Shown: positions 23,675 through 32,717, counted from the stretch's first letter. The stretch: DNA of 52,613 nucleotides from an uncultured Clostridia bacterium (GCA_945876435.1 CAMCOD010000013.1:1-52613); one strand, 5' to 3'. Made by a program: numbers and translations. The notes: generated by a model not told the origin, from the sequence alone.

Positions 23675-25135
23675 TTATCGGAAGTATGTTTTTGTTAATA
23701 TCCGCAGTTTTTCCGCCAGCTCATCCGTTAACTGACCATCTTTCATTCGCCACTGCCAGTTTCCCAACGTTCCCGGCCGATTCATCCGGGCGGTTCCCGG
23801 AAGATCCAGGAAATCCTGCATTTGGGCTACAGCCAACTGGGACGGTGCCGCCCATGCGGCACGAACCAACCCCCAACTCAGTTCCTCCCTGCCTTTTATA
23901 TGAATATACCGGCAGACAAAATCCTGCTCCTCCCCACGAAGGTCTTCAAACCAGCCCAAAGCGGTATTGTTGTCATGGGTTCCCGTATAGATAACGGAAT
24001 TTTTCTCACAGTTATGGGGCAGGTAACTACTCTCTTCCTCCAGGCTGAAGGCAAATTGGAGAATTTTCATACCGGGAAAGCCGCTTTTTCTCCGTAAACG
24101 GTGAACTTCCTCTGTCAGTATGCCCAGATCCTCGGCGATCACATCGAATTTTCCCAGTTTCTTTTCCATTTTTTTAAAGAAAGCAAGACCCGGTCCTTTT
24201 TCCCAGTGACCGTTTTCTGCTGTTTGAGCGCCGTAAGGCACGGAATAGTAGCTTTCCAGCCCGCGGAAATGGTCAATACGAATCGTATCGTAGAGCTTCT
24301 GGTTGTGCGCCATCCGCCGAAGCCACCAGTTATAGCCATCCTTCTTCATGTTTTTCCAGTTATAGAGAGGATTTCCCCACAGCTGACCCGTTTCGGAGAA
24401 AGCATCCGGCGGAACACCGGCTACTGCCAGAGGATAACCGTCGGCATCCAGCTGAAACTGCTCTGGCTCCGCCCATGTGTCGGCGCTGTCCGCCGCTGTA
24501 TAAATCGGAATGTCACCGATGATTTTCACATTTTTTTCGTTGGCGTACTTTTTCAGACGGCTCCACTGACTGTGGAACTCATACTGGAGAAACTGATGAA
24601 AAGCAATTTTATCCCTGTATACTATTTTCGCCTGATCCAGGGCCTCTTTCTGCCGTTGCTTCAACTCCTTGGGCCACTTCTGCCAGCCGCAGCCATACTC
24701 TTCTTTCAACGCCATGTAAAGAGCATAATCCTCCAGCCAAAAGCGATTTTCTTCACAAAAGCTTTCATAATCATCGCTGGACTGAAAGGCGGAAAAAGCC
24801 TGATGAAGCAGCTTGGGACGCTGAACAATCAGCCGATCAAAATCCACCTGCTCCGGGTTCTCCCCCCAGTTTCCCTCACAATCTTTCTCTTTTAACAATC
24901 CTTCCTCAACAAGCAGCTCTGGATCAATGAAAAAGGGATTGCCCGCAAAAACAGAACTGGATTGATAGGGACTGTTGCCATAGTCCGTAGGACCCATGGG
25001 AAGCACCTGCCAATATTTTTGGCCGGCCTTTTCCAAAAAGTCCACAAAATCGTATGCTTTCCTGCCGAAAGTACCGATTCCGTACTCTCCTGGCAGGCTG
25101 CTGATATGCAGTAAAATGCCGCTGGCTCTTGTCAC
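23675..25135 (-). CDS. malQ: 4-alpha-glucanotransferase (amylomaltase)
   Basis: 486 residues, GH77. It moves glucan segments between maltodextrins. RASGILLHISSLPGEYGIG, GPTDYGNSPYQSSSVFAGNP, IGDIPIYTAADSADTWA, IRIDHFRGLESYY (nucleophile Asp), VIAEDLGIL (acid/base Glu) and YTGTHDNNTALGW are canonical. The start is GTG at 25135, 9 nt after GGAG. The region upstream (25136-25389, 254 bp) is AT-rich and carries divergent promoters; TATAGT at 25159-25164 may be the malQ -10, with a weak -35. Confidence 0.96.
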   Translation of the reverse strand: MTRASGILLHISSLPGEYGIGTFGRKAYDFVDFLEKAGQKYWQVLPMGPTDYGNSPYQSSSVFAGNPFFIDPELLVEEGLLKEKDCEGNWGENPEQVDFDRLIVQRPKLLHQAFSAFQSSDDYESFCEENRFWLEDYALYMALKEEYGCGWQKWPKELKQRQKEALDQAKIVYRDKIAFHQFLQYEFHSQWSRLKKYANEKNVKIIGDIPIYTAADSADTWAEPEQFQLDADGYPLAVAGVPPDAFSETGQLWGNPLYNWKNMKKDGYNWWLRRMAHNQKLYDTIRIDHFRGLESYYSVPYGAQTAENGHWEKGPGLAFFKKMEKKLGKFDVIAEDLGILTEEVHRLRRKSGFPGMKILQFAFSLEEESSYLPHNCEKNSVIYTGTHDNNTALGWFEDLRGEEQDFVCRYIHIKGREELSWGLVRAAWAAPSQLAVAQMQDFLDLPGTARMNRPGTLGNWQWRMKDGQLTDELAEKLRILTKTYFR

Positions 25136-25389
25136 GTTGATTCACTCCCATCTGGATACCACTATACACTATTTTCGTTTTTTTGTATAGAGAAAGCGAA
25201 AAAATCAGAGAAAAATAATTGCGTTTTACCCAAATATAATCTATTTTTTTGTTTTTTTCTGACAAAGATGAAAAGAGCCTGCAACTTTTTCCTCTCTTTT
25301 GCGTTACTATATGATTGAAAGGGTTGATAAAGATCCTTACATCACATCGAAACGATAAAGATCAACACAAAAAATATGGAGGCGATGAT

Positions 25390-26424
25390 ATGAAGCACCC
25401 CAAACTGCAATCCGTCCTGGCCATTGCTCTGGCCCTGTCTATGCTGCTCAGCGGCTGCGGCTCATCCAGCAAAGGAATGTCCATGGACAGCAACTCTTCT
25501 GCAGCGGCAGATATGGCTCCGCAGGCTTCCTCCGTTGAGATGGCCTTTGGCAGCGACACCACAGCGGAAACAGCGGAAATGGAAGAAGATATGAAAGACG
25601 AGGAAACCGGCAGCGCCGAAGCAGCAGCCGATCCTCTGGCCGGAAAAAATGTGAAGCTGATCTGGACTGCCAATTTGGACATGGAGACCCTGGACTATGA
25701 CGCCATGATCGAAGCCATGAACCAGTCCATCAGCGACTTCGGCGGCTACGTGGAAAGCTCCTATACCGAGGGCGGCACCCGCCTCACCGGCTACCAGAGC
25801 CGCCGCTACGGAAATTATACGGTCCGCATCCCCGCCAAAAACCTGGATGACTTTCTGAATCAGATGGGAACCATCGGCAATGTCACTTCCCGAAGCAAGT
25901 CTTCCGAAAATATCACTCTGGAATATGCTGACAAGGAAGCCCGCAAGGCTACTTTGGAGTTGGAAGAACAAAAATTGATGGAATTGTTGGAACAGGCTAC
26001 TGTTTTGGAGGATATCATCACGCTGGAATCCCGCCTCTCCGACATTCACTATCAGTTAGATGCCTACTCCTCCACTCTGCGGAAATATGACGACCTGGTG
26101 GATTTCAGCACCGTTTACATCTCCATTCAGGAAGTGCAGAAAATGACTGAAACCAAGGTAGAGACTCTTGGTGAGCGCATCAGCGCAGGCTTCAACGACT
26201 CCGTTTACCAGCTGAAAGTGTTCGGCGAAGATCTGCTGGTATTCCTGATTGCCCGCAGCCCGATTCTGCTGATCTGGGCCATTGTGATCGCCGTTGTTCT
26301 CCTGATTATCCGCAAAATCCGGAGAAAAAAGAGCCGTATGCCCCAAAAAGAGCGTAAATCCTTCGCTCCGCCTACTTACAATCAGCCGAAGGTTGATGAA
26401 CCCAAAGAAAACGAGAAAAAGTAA
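25390..26424 (+). CDS. DUF4349 membrane lipoprotein
   Basis: About 344 residues from the ATG at 25390, with GGAGG 7 nt before it. Signal peptide with lipobox LLSGCG. An acidic Ser/Ala/Glu-rich linker (about 23-85) follows, then the DUF4349 domain (about 90-265: LIWTANLDMETLDYDAM, YTVRIPAKNLDDFLNQM, SRSKSSENITLEYADKEARK, a long coiled-coil-like helix and STVYISIQEV). A C-terminal membrane helix (LLIWAIVIAVVLLIIRKI) and a basic cytoplasmic tail finish it. The protein is tethered at both ends, so the domain lies between lipid anchor and membrane helix. The function of DUF4349 is not known; related proteins occur with envelope stress genes. Single-gene unit next to an MscS channel. Confidence 0.9.
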   Translation: MKHPKLQSVLAIALALSMLLSGCGSSSKGMSMDSNSSAAADMAPQASSVEMAFGSDTTAETAEMEEDMKDEETGSAEAAADPLAGKNVKLIWTANLDMETLDYDAMIEAMNQSISDFGGYVESSYTEGGTRLTGYQSRRYGNYTVRIPAKNLDDFLNQMGTIGNVTSRSKSSENITLEYADKEARKATLELEEQKLMELLEQATVLEDIITLESRLSDIHYQLDAYSSTLRKYDDLVDFSTVYISIQEVQKMTETKVETLGERISAGFNDSVYQLKVFGEDLLVFLIARSPILLIWAIVIAVVLLIIRKIRRKKSRMPQKERKSFAPPTYNQPKVDEPKENEKK

Positions 26425-26435
26425 AGCATAATCTC

Positions 26436-26466
26436 AGCTCCTGAGCTTCGGTTCGGGAGCTTTTTT
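26436..26466 (+). terminator. Intrinsic terminator after the DUF4349 gene
   Basis: AGCTCC(TGA) pairs with (TTC)GGGAGCT from 26436 to 26461, with one G-T pair, followed by T6. Confidence 0.8.
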
Positions 26467-26476
26467 CTTTTGCTAC

Positions 26477-26505
26477 TTGCTTTTTTTCTTTCCTATGATT
26501 ACAAT
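26477..26505 (+). promoter_or_regulatory. Promoter of the MscS channel gene
   Basis: TTGCTT (26477-26482), 17 nt, TACAAT (26500-26505). Confidence 0.55.
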
Positions 26506-26540
26506 AGTACTGTTTCCATATTGAAAGGAGAGATTATTTT

Positions 26541-27632
26541 ATGTCATCTGTATCCATCTTGGCCCAAATCGCGGAAAAATTAGTTATCTATCGCCCGATT
26601 CTTCAGCTTTTTGCCGCTGTTTTGGTATTTCTCATCTTCTGGGGACTGAAAAAGAAATTTACATCCCTGCTGACCGAACTGCTCTACCGTCTGCTGAATC
26701 ATAAAAAACAGTGGATCTCCAAAGAAAGCTTTTCGGCAGCCATGATCCCTTTCCGCTCCATTTTCGCTTTGCTGGGCGTCTATATCGCCCTGTCGATTGT
26801 GGGCTGGACCCATAATACCCTGGTGATTCATGGCCTGCGGATCGCCGCGATTGGCTTGCTGGCCTGGATCGCTGTGCGCTTCTGGGATGCCTGCTCCCCT
26901 CTGTTCTTTGACGCCAATAAAGCAATCGGCGATCAGCTGAATCTGAATTTAAGCAAAACTCTGATGAACTTCCTCAGCAAAGCGGTCAAGGGAGTGATCA
27001 TCGTCTTTGCCGCTTTGGTTATTATTGCTGAGACCGGCGCTGACGTCACCGCTCTTATCACTGGCCTTGGCCTTGGCGGTTTGACCTTCGCTCTGGCTGC
27101 GCAGGATACCGCCTCCAACCTGTTCAGCGGCCTTGTGATCCTTCTGGACCGTCCTTTCGTTGTGGAGGATTGGATTCAGACTCCGGATCTGGAGGGGGTT
27201 GTGGAGGACATTACCTTCCGCAGTACCCGCATCCGCACCTTTACCAATGCACAGGTGGTGGTTCCCAACTCCACTCTCACCAGCAAACCCATTACCAACT
27301 GGAGCCGTATGGAAAAACGCCGCGTCACCTTCAGCATCGGTTTGGAATACGGCACCACCAGCGCTCAGCTTCAGCACTGTGTGAAGCGTATTGAAGAGCT
27401 TCTCAACAATCATCCACAAGTTGTAAAAGACAGCGCCGTTGTCAATTTTGACGCTTTTGATGCCTCCAGTTTGAGCATCTCTGTGCTGTACCACTGCAAG
27501 CAAACCGCTTACGGTCCTTACCAGAAGGTCAAGGAGGACATTAACCTGCAAATTATGTCCATCATCGAGGAGGAAGGCTGTTCTTTTGCCTTTCCAACCC
27601 AGACTCTGCATATTCAGCAGGACGAAAAATAA
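26541..27632 (+). CDS. Small-conductance mechanosensitive channel (MscS family)
   Basis: 363 residues. Four to five membrane helices precede the pore helix TM3, visible as TGLGLGGLTFALAAQDTASNLFSG, then the cytoplasmic beta domain (RPFVVEDWIQ, GVVEDITFRSTRIRTFTNAQVVVPNSTL) and the C-terminal vestibule. It opens under membrane tension during hypo-osmotic shock. AAAGGAG is 11 nt before the ATG. It has its own promoter and terminator. Confidence 0.95.
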   Translation: MSSVSILAQIAEKLVIYRPILQLFAAVLVFLIFWGLKKKFTSLLTELLYRLLNHKKQWISKESFSAAMIPFRSIFALLGVYIALSIVGWTHNTLVIHGLRIAAIGLLAWIAVRFWDACSPLFFDANKAIGDQLNLNLSKTLMNFLSKAVKGVIIVFAALVIIAETGADVTALITGLGLGGLTFALAAQDTASNLFSGLVILLDRPFVVEDWIQTPDLEGVVEDITFRSTRIRTFTNAQVVVPNSTLTSKPITNWSRMEKRRVTFSIGLEYGTTSAQLQHCVKRIEELLNNHPQVVKDSAVVNFDAFDASSLSISVLYHCKQTAYGPYQKVKEDINLQIMSIIEEEGCSFAFPTQTLHIQQDEK

Positions 27633-27644
27633 ACCCTTCCGCAC

Positions 27645-27674
27645 AAAAATCCCATCCTTTCGGATGGGATTTTT
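27645..27674. terminator. Bidirectional terminator, mscS / blaR1-like gene
   Basis: Perfect 13-bp stem, AAAAATCCCATCC (27645-27657) with GGATGGGATTTTT (27662-27674), TTTC loop. Confidence 0.9.
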
Positions 27675-27687
27675 CTTTTGCTTTTCA

Positions 27688-30228
27688 CTAACCTTCCACC
27701 GGCGTAAGACCCTGACCACCGCCGCCGGTCCCGATGGAAACGATCTCCCAGACGCCGTCCTCAACCTGTTTGAAACGGAAGTCCCGCATATCCTCTGTGC
27801 AGGAGTAGGTTCCATCCTCCTGTGGGACAAAGGCTCCGTTGGCAGACAGGAAGTACAAACCGCTGGTGCTGTAATCCGAGACTGCATGCACCATAAATTC
27901 CTTCTCACCGTAGGCTGCAAGACGAACGTCCCCAATACTGTAATCCAAAATCCGGCACTCTTTCGGAACGTCCTCGCCCATATAAGCTTCAAAATAACAG
28001 CTGATACCAGCTTGAGCAATCTCCAGCCACTCATCTCCCCCAGCCGAAAAGCGGTAATTCTCCGCCTTTGCTTCAGCAACATAGGCTTCAACCTGGCTTT
28101 GGGAAGCGCTGCTCTGCTTTTCCGCCTTCTCTCTCAGTTTTTCCCGAAGTTCCTGCGCTTTTGGCTCAACGGCAGCATACTGGCTGTTGGAAAACGCCTC
28201 CCTCTTATACGCACCCACGCGGTATGTGTTGTAACCATCGCTGTATTCATAGCCAACACCATCCAACTCATCAAACAGCGTCAGCAAAACCATAGCGTTT
28301 TCCCGGAACTGTGTTTCCGCCTCTTCCGGCAGACCAGCGGGCGCCCAGTTGTGCAGAGCCTTGTCCACATGAAGCTGTATGATCAGATCGATTGGCTCAA
28401 CTCGCTGCAATTGGATACCCGCAAAGCTGCAATGCTCCGAATAAGACAAGAGTGAGGCTGCCGCGATCATATCCGGATCGGTGGTGTCCGGTGTGTCCCG
28501 GATTACCTGAGCCGCTTTCGCCTGTTCCCACTCCGTCATGAGCTGCTCAAATCCTTCCAGCGTTTCGCTTCGCTGGAACAGGCTCCCCGGAGCCAACACA
28601 GAAAAACCGGTAAACCAATCCAGCTTCAGCGGTTCTCCTTCTCCATCGTCAAAACAATATGCGATCTGTCCCACATTGCCGATCAAAGCCCGGAAAATAA
28701 AAGCATCCTCGTTCAGCAGCTCTCCTTCTCCGTTCAGCGTGTGAGCTGTTTCCCAGTAATGCCGGGTTTCCTCATCGGTGGACAAAAGGACACACAGCTC
28801 ATAAGGCTCCTGAGCCGTCTGAAGCTGGATTCCGGCATAGGTACAATTCTCCGGATAAGGCAGAAGAGCCGCCAGATTGGCTACTTTGGCGTTATCACCA
28901 AGATAAGCGGTCCGATTGTTCCAAAGTTCCTCCAGATTTCGGCTTTTGCTCAAGTAAAATGTCAGAAGATCAACCGTTTCCTCCACTTCCGGATCCGAAT
29001 CCATATAAATACTCATGCTCAATTCCACAAAAGAATCGCTGCCATCGCTGTTCAGACTGATGGAATACGTTTTTCCCCGTTTCCAGCTTCGCTGGGCGTT
29101 TTCTTTCTCCAAACAGTGTACGCTCATTCTTTGATCGCCTGTTTGAGTCGTACCGTAAATCTGAATATTAAAATCCGAAGGCTGTTTATAGTTCTTTGGG
29201 ATCGTAAAACTCAGTTTTTCCTCTTCATAATGGAGGCTTTCTTTTACCGCGGCGGCAGCCTGGGCGGCATCAAACTGTTTTGGCGGATCGCTGATCAGGC
29301 CAATTCCCACTGCAGCCACCACAGCCGCCAAAAGAATAAGCAGCCAGAAGGCCGGCTTCTTATAATTCAGTACATTTTTAATTCGTTTTTTCGTATCCCC
29401 CTCGCCAAAGGCCAGCGGCATCGCCGCAACCAGCCGTTTTCCGGACGCCAGAGACAGCAGAGAGGTAGAATAGGCCTTCTTTACACCGCTGCCCAGCCTG
29501 GTGATGACCGCTTCGTCGCAGGACATTTCCATGTCCTGACCGGCCAGGAAAAAGGCCAGCCATACCAATGGGTCAAACCAATGAATACACAATGCTACAA
29601 AGGCCAACAGCTTTAACCAATGGTCCAATCGGCGGATATGCGTCTGCTCATGAAGCAGGATATAACGCTGCTCCTCCGTTGAAAGCCCATCCGGAAGATA
29701 GATTTTGGGGCTTATCCAGCCCAGGACAAAGGCTGTTTCCAATCCGCGGCAAAGGTAAATATTCTCCCGGAACAGCTCCGCCTTTTTCAGATGACGGCAG
29801 AGGCGGTACAGGGAAAACAGGCTGTACAGCAGCATGATTCCCATTCCCAACAGCCAAAGGAAGGCAAAAATTTTTAAATTGCTTGCCAGAGCGTAAGAGC
29901 TTGTCTCATACAGCAGCGGATTGATCAGAGGATCGGTCACCACCCTGTCCACCGCTTCCACCCCAGTGCTGGCTGTCCAGGTGTAGGGGTCTGTTGAGGT
30001 GATAACAGCCGCGGGAATCGGCTCCTTCTTCACCGGGATCAGACTGAGAGTGCTTTCCAGAGAGAAGGGGCACAGCAATCGGAACAAAACTACGCTCCAC
30101 AAAGCATAGGAGTAGATTTTCGGCTGTTTTCTCAAGAGAAATCGCAGAAACAGAACCAGCAGGATCACATAAACTGCTGTCAGCTCCATATTGATCACAG
30201 ACAAAAAGACCCTTTCCAGCATGATCAA
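27688..30228 (-). CDS. BlaR1/MecR1-type membrane M56 peptidase with DUF4825-like sensor repeats
   Basis: 846 residues. Helices near 14-36, 41-64, 118-141 and 294-313 hold the M56 zinc protease with HEQTH at 193-197 and the downstream Glu in MEMSCDEAV. Family members cleave a BlaI-type repressor after an external signal. The outer part (about 315-846) is not a penicillin-binding domain: I see no SxxK/SDN/KTG set. Instead there are two related segments, about 442-570 (YLGDNAKV, LPYPENCTYAGIQLQ) and about 585-690 (LLSYSEHCSFAGIQLQ), of the kind annotated DUF4825 in clostridial M56 proteins, plus a C-terminal domain of about 130 residues (GDEWLEIAQAGISCYFEAY). The inducer is therefore unlikely to be sensed like a beta-lactam. 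Its ATG overlaps the repressor stop by 4 nt. Confidence 0.9.
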   Translation of the reverse strand: MIMLERVFLSVINMELTAVYVILLVLFLRFLLRKQPKIYSYALWSVVLFRLLCPFSLESTLSLIPVKKEPIPAAVITSTDPYTWTASTGVEAVDRVVTDPLINPLLYETSSYALASNLKIFAFLWLLGMGIMLLYSLFSLYRLCRHLKKAELFRENIYLCRGLETAFVLGWISPKIYLPDGLSTEEQRYILLHEQTHIRRLDHWLKLLAFVALCIHWFDPLVWLAFFLAGQDMEMSCDEAVITRLGSGVKKAYSTSLLSLASGKRLVAAMPLAFGEGDTKKRIKNVLNYKKPAFWLLILLAAVVAAVGIGLISDPPKQFDAAQAAAAVKESLHYEEEKLSFTIPKNYKQPSDFNIQIYGTTQTGDQRMSVHCLEKENAQRSWKRGKTYSISLNSDGSDSFVELSMSIYMDSDPEVEETVDLLTFYLSKSRNLEELWNNRTAYLGDNAKVANLAALLPYPENCTYAGIQLQTAQEPYELCVLLSTDEETRHYWETAHTLNGEGELLNEDAFIFRALIGNVGQIAYCFDDGEGEPLKLDWFTGFSVLAPGSLFQRSETLEGFEQLMTEWEQAKAAQVIRDTPDTTDPDMIAAASLLSYSEHCSFAGIQLQRVEPIDLIIQLHVDKALHNWAPAGLPEEAETQFRENAMVLLTLFDELDGVGYEYSDGYNTYRVGAYKREAFSNSQYAAVEPKAQELREKLREKAEKQSSASQSQVEAYVAEAKAENYRFSAGGDEWLEIAQAGISCYFEAYMGEDVPKECRILDYSIGDVRLAAYGEKEFMVHAVSDYSTSGLYFLSANGAFVPQEDGTYSCTEDMRDFRFKQVEDGVWEIVSIGTGGGGQGLTPVEG

Positions 30229-30587
30229 CCCTCCTTGTGCTCATCAATCAATCGCTGCAATTCAGCGATATCCTTTTCACTCAGCTTATTCTTCCGGCTG
30301 AACGCAGCCAGAAAGCGGGGCAGGGAACCGCCAAAACTTTCCCGCAGAAATTCCTCCCCCTGTCGGCTTTGAAACTCTTCTCTGCTTATCAGGGAACGGA
30401 TCGTAGACTCTTCATTCACGAAAATCCCCCGTTCACAGAGAATCTTCAGCATGGTATAAGTGGTGCTCCGTTTCCAAGCAAAGCGCTCCCCACAAAGTTC
30501 CACCAACTCCTTGGAGGGCAGCGGCTCCTTTTCCCAGATCAGCTCCGCCAATTCTCTCTGCTTCTCCCCTAATTTATAGTTTTCCAT
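30225..30587 (-). CDS. BlaI/MecI/CopY-family winged-helix repressor
   Basis: About 120 residues. The N-terminal winged helix (LGEKQRELAELIWEKEPLPSKELVELC, RSTTYTMLKILCERGIF) is the family DNA-reading domain; the C-terminal helices (EEFLRESFGGSLPRFLAAF) dimerise. ATG at 30587 is chosen over 30593 because GGAGG lies 7 nt before it. It should bind the two operators at 30612-30628 and 30637-30665 and be cleaved by the M56 protease encoded next. The pair has no adjacent beta-lactamase, so its regulon is probably itself or distant genes. Confidence 0.94.
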   Translation of the reverse strand: MENYKLGEKQRELAELIWEKEPLPSKELVELCGERFAWKRSTTYTMLKILCERGIFVNEESTIRSLISREEFQSRQGEEFLRESFGGSLPRFLAAFSRKNKLSEKDIAELQRLIDEHKEG

Positions 30588-30611
30588 GACCATACCTCCT
30601 GATTTCTACTT

Positions 30612-30628
30612 GTCTAATGTAATTAGAC
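30612..30628. promoter_or_regulatory. BlaI-type operator 1
   Basis: GTCTAATGTAATTAGAC: perfect 7-bp arms around GTA. It lies just downstream of the predicted transcription start of the repressor gene. Confidence 0.8.
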
Positions 30629-30636
30629 TATCTCTG

Positions 30637-30665
30637 ATTTCAGTCTAACAGCATTAGACTGAAAT
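30637..30665. promoter_or_regulatory. BlaI-type operator 2, inside the promoter spacer
   Basis: Perfect 12-bp arms around a 5-nt centre, with the same 17-bp core (GTCTAACAGCATTAGAC, 30643-30659) as operator 1. The two dyad centres are 31 bp apart, about three helical turns, so two dimers would sit on one face. Confidence 0.82.
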
Positions 30666-30670
30666 GTCAA
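30642..30670 (-). promoter_or_regulatory. Promoter of the BlaI/BlaR1-like pair
   Basis: TTGACA (30665-30670), 17 nt, TAGACT (30642-30647) on the minus strand. Operator 2 fills the spacer and overlaps the -10. Confidence 0.7.
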
Positions 30671-30752
30671 GAGGCTTGGAATGTTTTTCCCTTCCTTTTC
30701 ATAAACTGAAACAAATACCGGAACAATCTTCAAAAAAACGGAGGAATAATCC

Positions 30753-32291
30753 ATGGGAATCAACCCGAATTCGATTTTTTACCACTCCTCCCGGCTGGTG
30801 CTGTCATCCATTTTGCTGCAGCTGCTGGGCTTTTTTTACCGCATCCTGCTGGGTCGGCTGGCTGGAGCTCAGGTCATTGCAGTCCATGGACTGGTCATGT
30901 CCGCCTATAATGTGGTTTTAGCGGTAACGCTGACCGGTATCGCCTTCTCTGTTTCCCGCATCGCCGCCCGCTATGACGCCATTGGAAGCGGAAAATCCAT
31001 ACAACGGCTGATTTCTCTGTCGCTGATGCTGTTCCTGCTGCTTTTTGGCCTTCTTGCGCTTCCCTTTGGATTGTTCCGAAGGGAATTTGCCTCCCTGATC
31101 TTAGGTGACGCTGATACTGCCAAAGCCCTCCTCCTTCTTCTTCCCTGTCTTTTTCTGACTGGGTTTGAGAATGTCCACAAGGCCTATTTTTACGGCAGCA
31201 GCAATACCCTGCCGCCGATGATTTCCGAAACTCTGGAGATGCTTTGCCGCATGGGAGCGGCACTTCTGCTTTTTCGCGCTTTTCCTGACCTGGACGTAGC
31301 TTCCGCGGCAGCCCTGATTGTGCTGGGTATGGTAATCAGCGAAGTGATTTCCGCCAGTTTTCTCACACTCTGCTACCGGGCACAGATAAAAAACCTCAGC
31401 GGACAGGACAACATCCCCAGAAAAACCATTCTTCAGGATATCGCCGCTATGGCTTTGCCGGTATCTGTCTCCACTCTGATCAGCCGGGTGCTCCACGCTG
31501 CCAATACGGTGCTCATCCCCCGGACGCTGGTGCTGTCCGGTCTTCCTCTGGACCAGGCTATGGAGCAATTTGGCGTCCTTTTTGGCATGACCTTACCAAT
31601 GCTGGCGCTGCCTTCCGCCTTTCTTTCGCCTTTGATTACTGTACTTACCCCTCGTTTTACTGCGGCTCACGCTTTGCATCAGCCGGAGGAGATCCGGCGC
31701 AAATGTGCCAAGGCCCTCCATGTGGTAGGGCTTTTCTCGATTCCCTCCCTCTGCGTCATCGTTGCTTTCGGCCCCTATTTGGCGGAACTTCTATACCACA
31801 ACCGGATGGCCGCCCATTATCTTCTTCCTCTGGCAGTCAATACGTTTCTCGGCTTTTATTATATTGTCTGTGAAAGTGTACTGGAGGGAATTTCGCAGCA
31901 AAAACGCTCCTCTGTCCTGGCAGTGGCCGCCACCGGCTTCGGTGTGCTGCTTACTGTTCTGATTGGCGGCGTGTTGAAGTGGGGCATGCTGGGCTTTCTG
32001 ATCGGCGAACTGTCCTCCTCCGCTCTGGGTGTATTTTTATCCTTGGTTTGGGTGAAACGCTACACTGGTCTGCAATTCCGCTGGCACAACTGGCTGATGA
32101 TCCCTCTTTTGTCTTCTGTCACGGCGGTTTTGCTGGTAAGGCCTCTCTTTTTCCGGCTCTGCGCCGGCGGCGTTATCAAAGAACTGGCTTTTGTCTTCTG
32201 TGTCAGTCTGATGCTGTTGCTGTATTCCCTGCTGATCCGCTTACTTGGAGTGGATTACCCCACTTATATGCGAAATCTGCTGAAAAGCTGA
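30753..32291 (+). CDS. SpoVB/MurJ-like polysaccharide flippase (MOP superfamily)
   Basis: 512 residues with about fourteen membrane helices, the size of SpoVB and other PST-type flippases. The N-terminus SRLVLSSILLQLLGFFYRILLGRLAGAQVIAVHGLVMSAY matches SpoVB-like proteins, as do GIAFSVSRIAARYDA and PSAFLSPLITVLTPRFTAAHA. In Bacillus, SpoVB is needed for spore cortex formation, probably moving lipid-linked precursors. Whether this copy acts in sporulation or in general envelope polysaccharide export cannot be told; spoIVB in the same window makes sporulation plausible. AAAACGGAGG is near the ATG at 30753. Confidence 0.85.
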   Translation: MGINPNSIFYHSSRLVLSSILLQLLGFFYRILLGRLAGAQVIAVHGLVMSAYNVVLAVTLTGIAFSVSRIAARYDAIGSGKSIQRLISLSLMLFLLLFGLLALPFGLFRREFASLILGDADTAKALLLLLPCLFLTGFENVHKAYFYGSSNTLPPMISETLEMLCRMGAALLLFRAFPDLDVASAAALIVLGMVISEVISASFLTLCYRAQIKNLSGQDNIPRKTILQDIAAMALPVSVSTLISRVLHAANTVLIPRTLVLSGLPLDQAMEQFGVLFGMTLPMLALPSAFLSPLITVLTPRFTAAHALHQPEEIRRKCAKALHVVGLFSIPSLCVIVAFGPYLAELLYHNRMAAHYLLPLAVNTFLGFYYIVCESVLEGISQQKRSSVLAVAATGFGVLLTVLIGGVLKWGMLGFLIGELSSSALGVFLSLVWVKRYTGLQFRWHNWLMIPLLSSVTAVLLVRPLFFRLCAGGVIKELAFVFCVSLMLLLYSLLIRLLGVDYPTYMRNLLKS

Positions 32292-32303
32292 ATCTGTTTC
32301 CAT

Positions 32304-32327
32304 AAACTCGATGCTAAACTCGATGCT
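32304..32327 (+). repeat. 12-bp perfect tandem duplication
   Basis: AAACTCGATGCT occurs twice in direct succession in the gap after the flippase gene. Probably a slippage product; the rest of this 180-bp gap holds the promoter of the next gene. Confidence 0.8.
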
Positions 32328-32384
32328 GTTATGAAAAATTCCGGATGACAGACACTCCTGATATCCCGAAAACGGCTGGTTCCC

Positions 32385-32413
32385 TTGCCAAAACAGAGGA
32401 AGTATGTTATGCT
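32385..32413 (+). promoter_or_regulatory. Promoter of the 81-residue membrane protein gene
   Basis: TTGCCA (32385-32390), 17 nt, TATGCT (32408-32413). Confidence 0.5.
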
Positions 32414-32471
32414 GGAAACAAAGAATATGGATTCCGCCTTTCCGATTCTGTAAAGCAGGGAGGTCACAGTC

Positions 32472-32717
32472 ATGCAAAAACTCTTTGTGTATGCCAACAA
32501 TTACGTTCAGAACAGCGACTGGAGCATGATGGCTCTGCTCAAATTCTGTCTTTTCTCCATGGGGCTGCTGCTGGGAATTTATTTGCCAGAGAAAAAACGA
32601 AAACCAGCTGCCGTTACTGCTTTCTGCGTTTTTATCGCAACCTATATTCCGCTGATGGCAGATTTCATTGGCAGCATCCGTCAGTATCGGCAGGAACATA
32701 AGGACGAATCCCTCTAA
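32472..32717 (+). CDS. Small two-helix membrane protein, unknown function
   Basis: 81 residues. ATG at 32472 has GGGAGG 8 nt upstream. Two membrane helices (about 21-40 and 46-65) with a short KKRK loop give both ends the same side, probably outside-in-outside by the positive-inside rule. The C-terminus is charged (RQYRQEHKDE). Similar small proteins are often annotated as permease of phosphate ABC transporter, but I see nothing that supports transport. Own promoter and terminator. Confidence 0.75.
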   Translation: MQKLFVYANNYVQNSDWSMMALLKFCLFSMGLLLGIYLPEKKRKPAAVTAFCVFIATYIPLMADFIGSIRQYRQEHKDESL

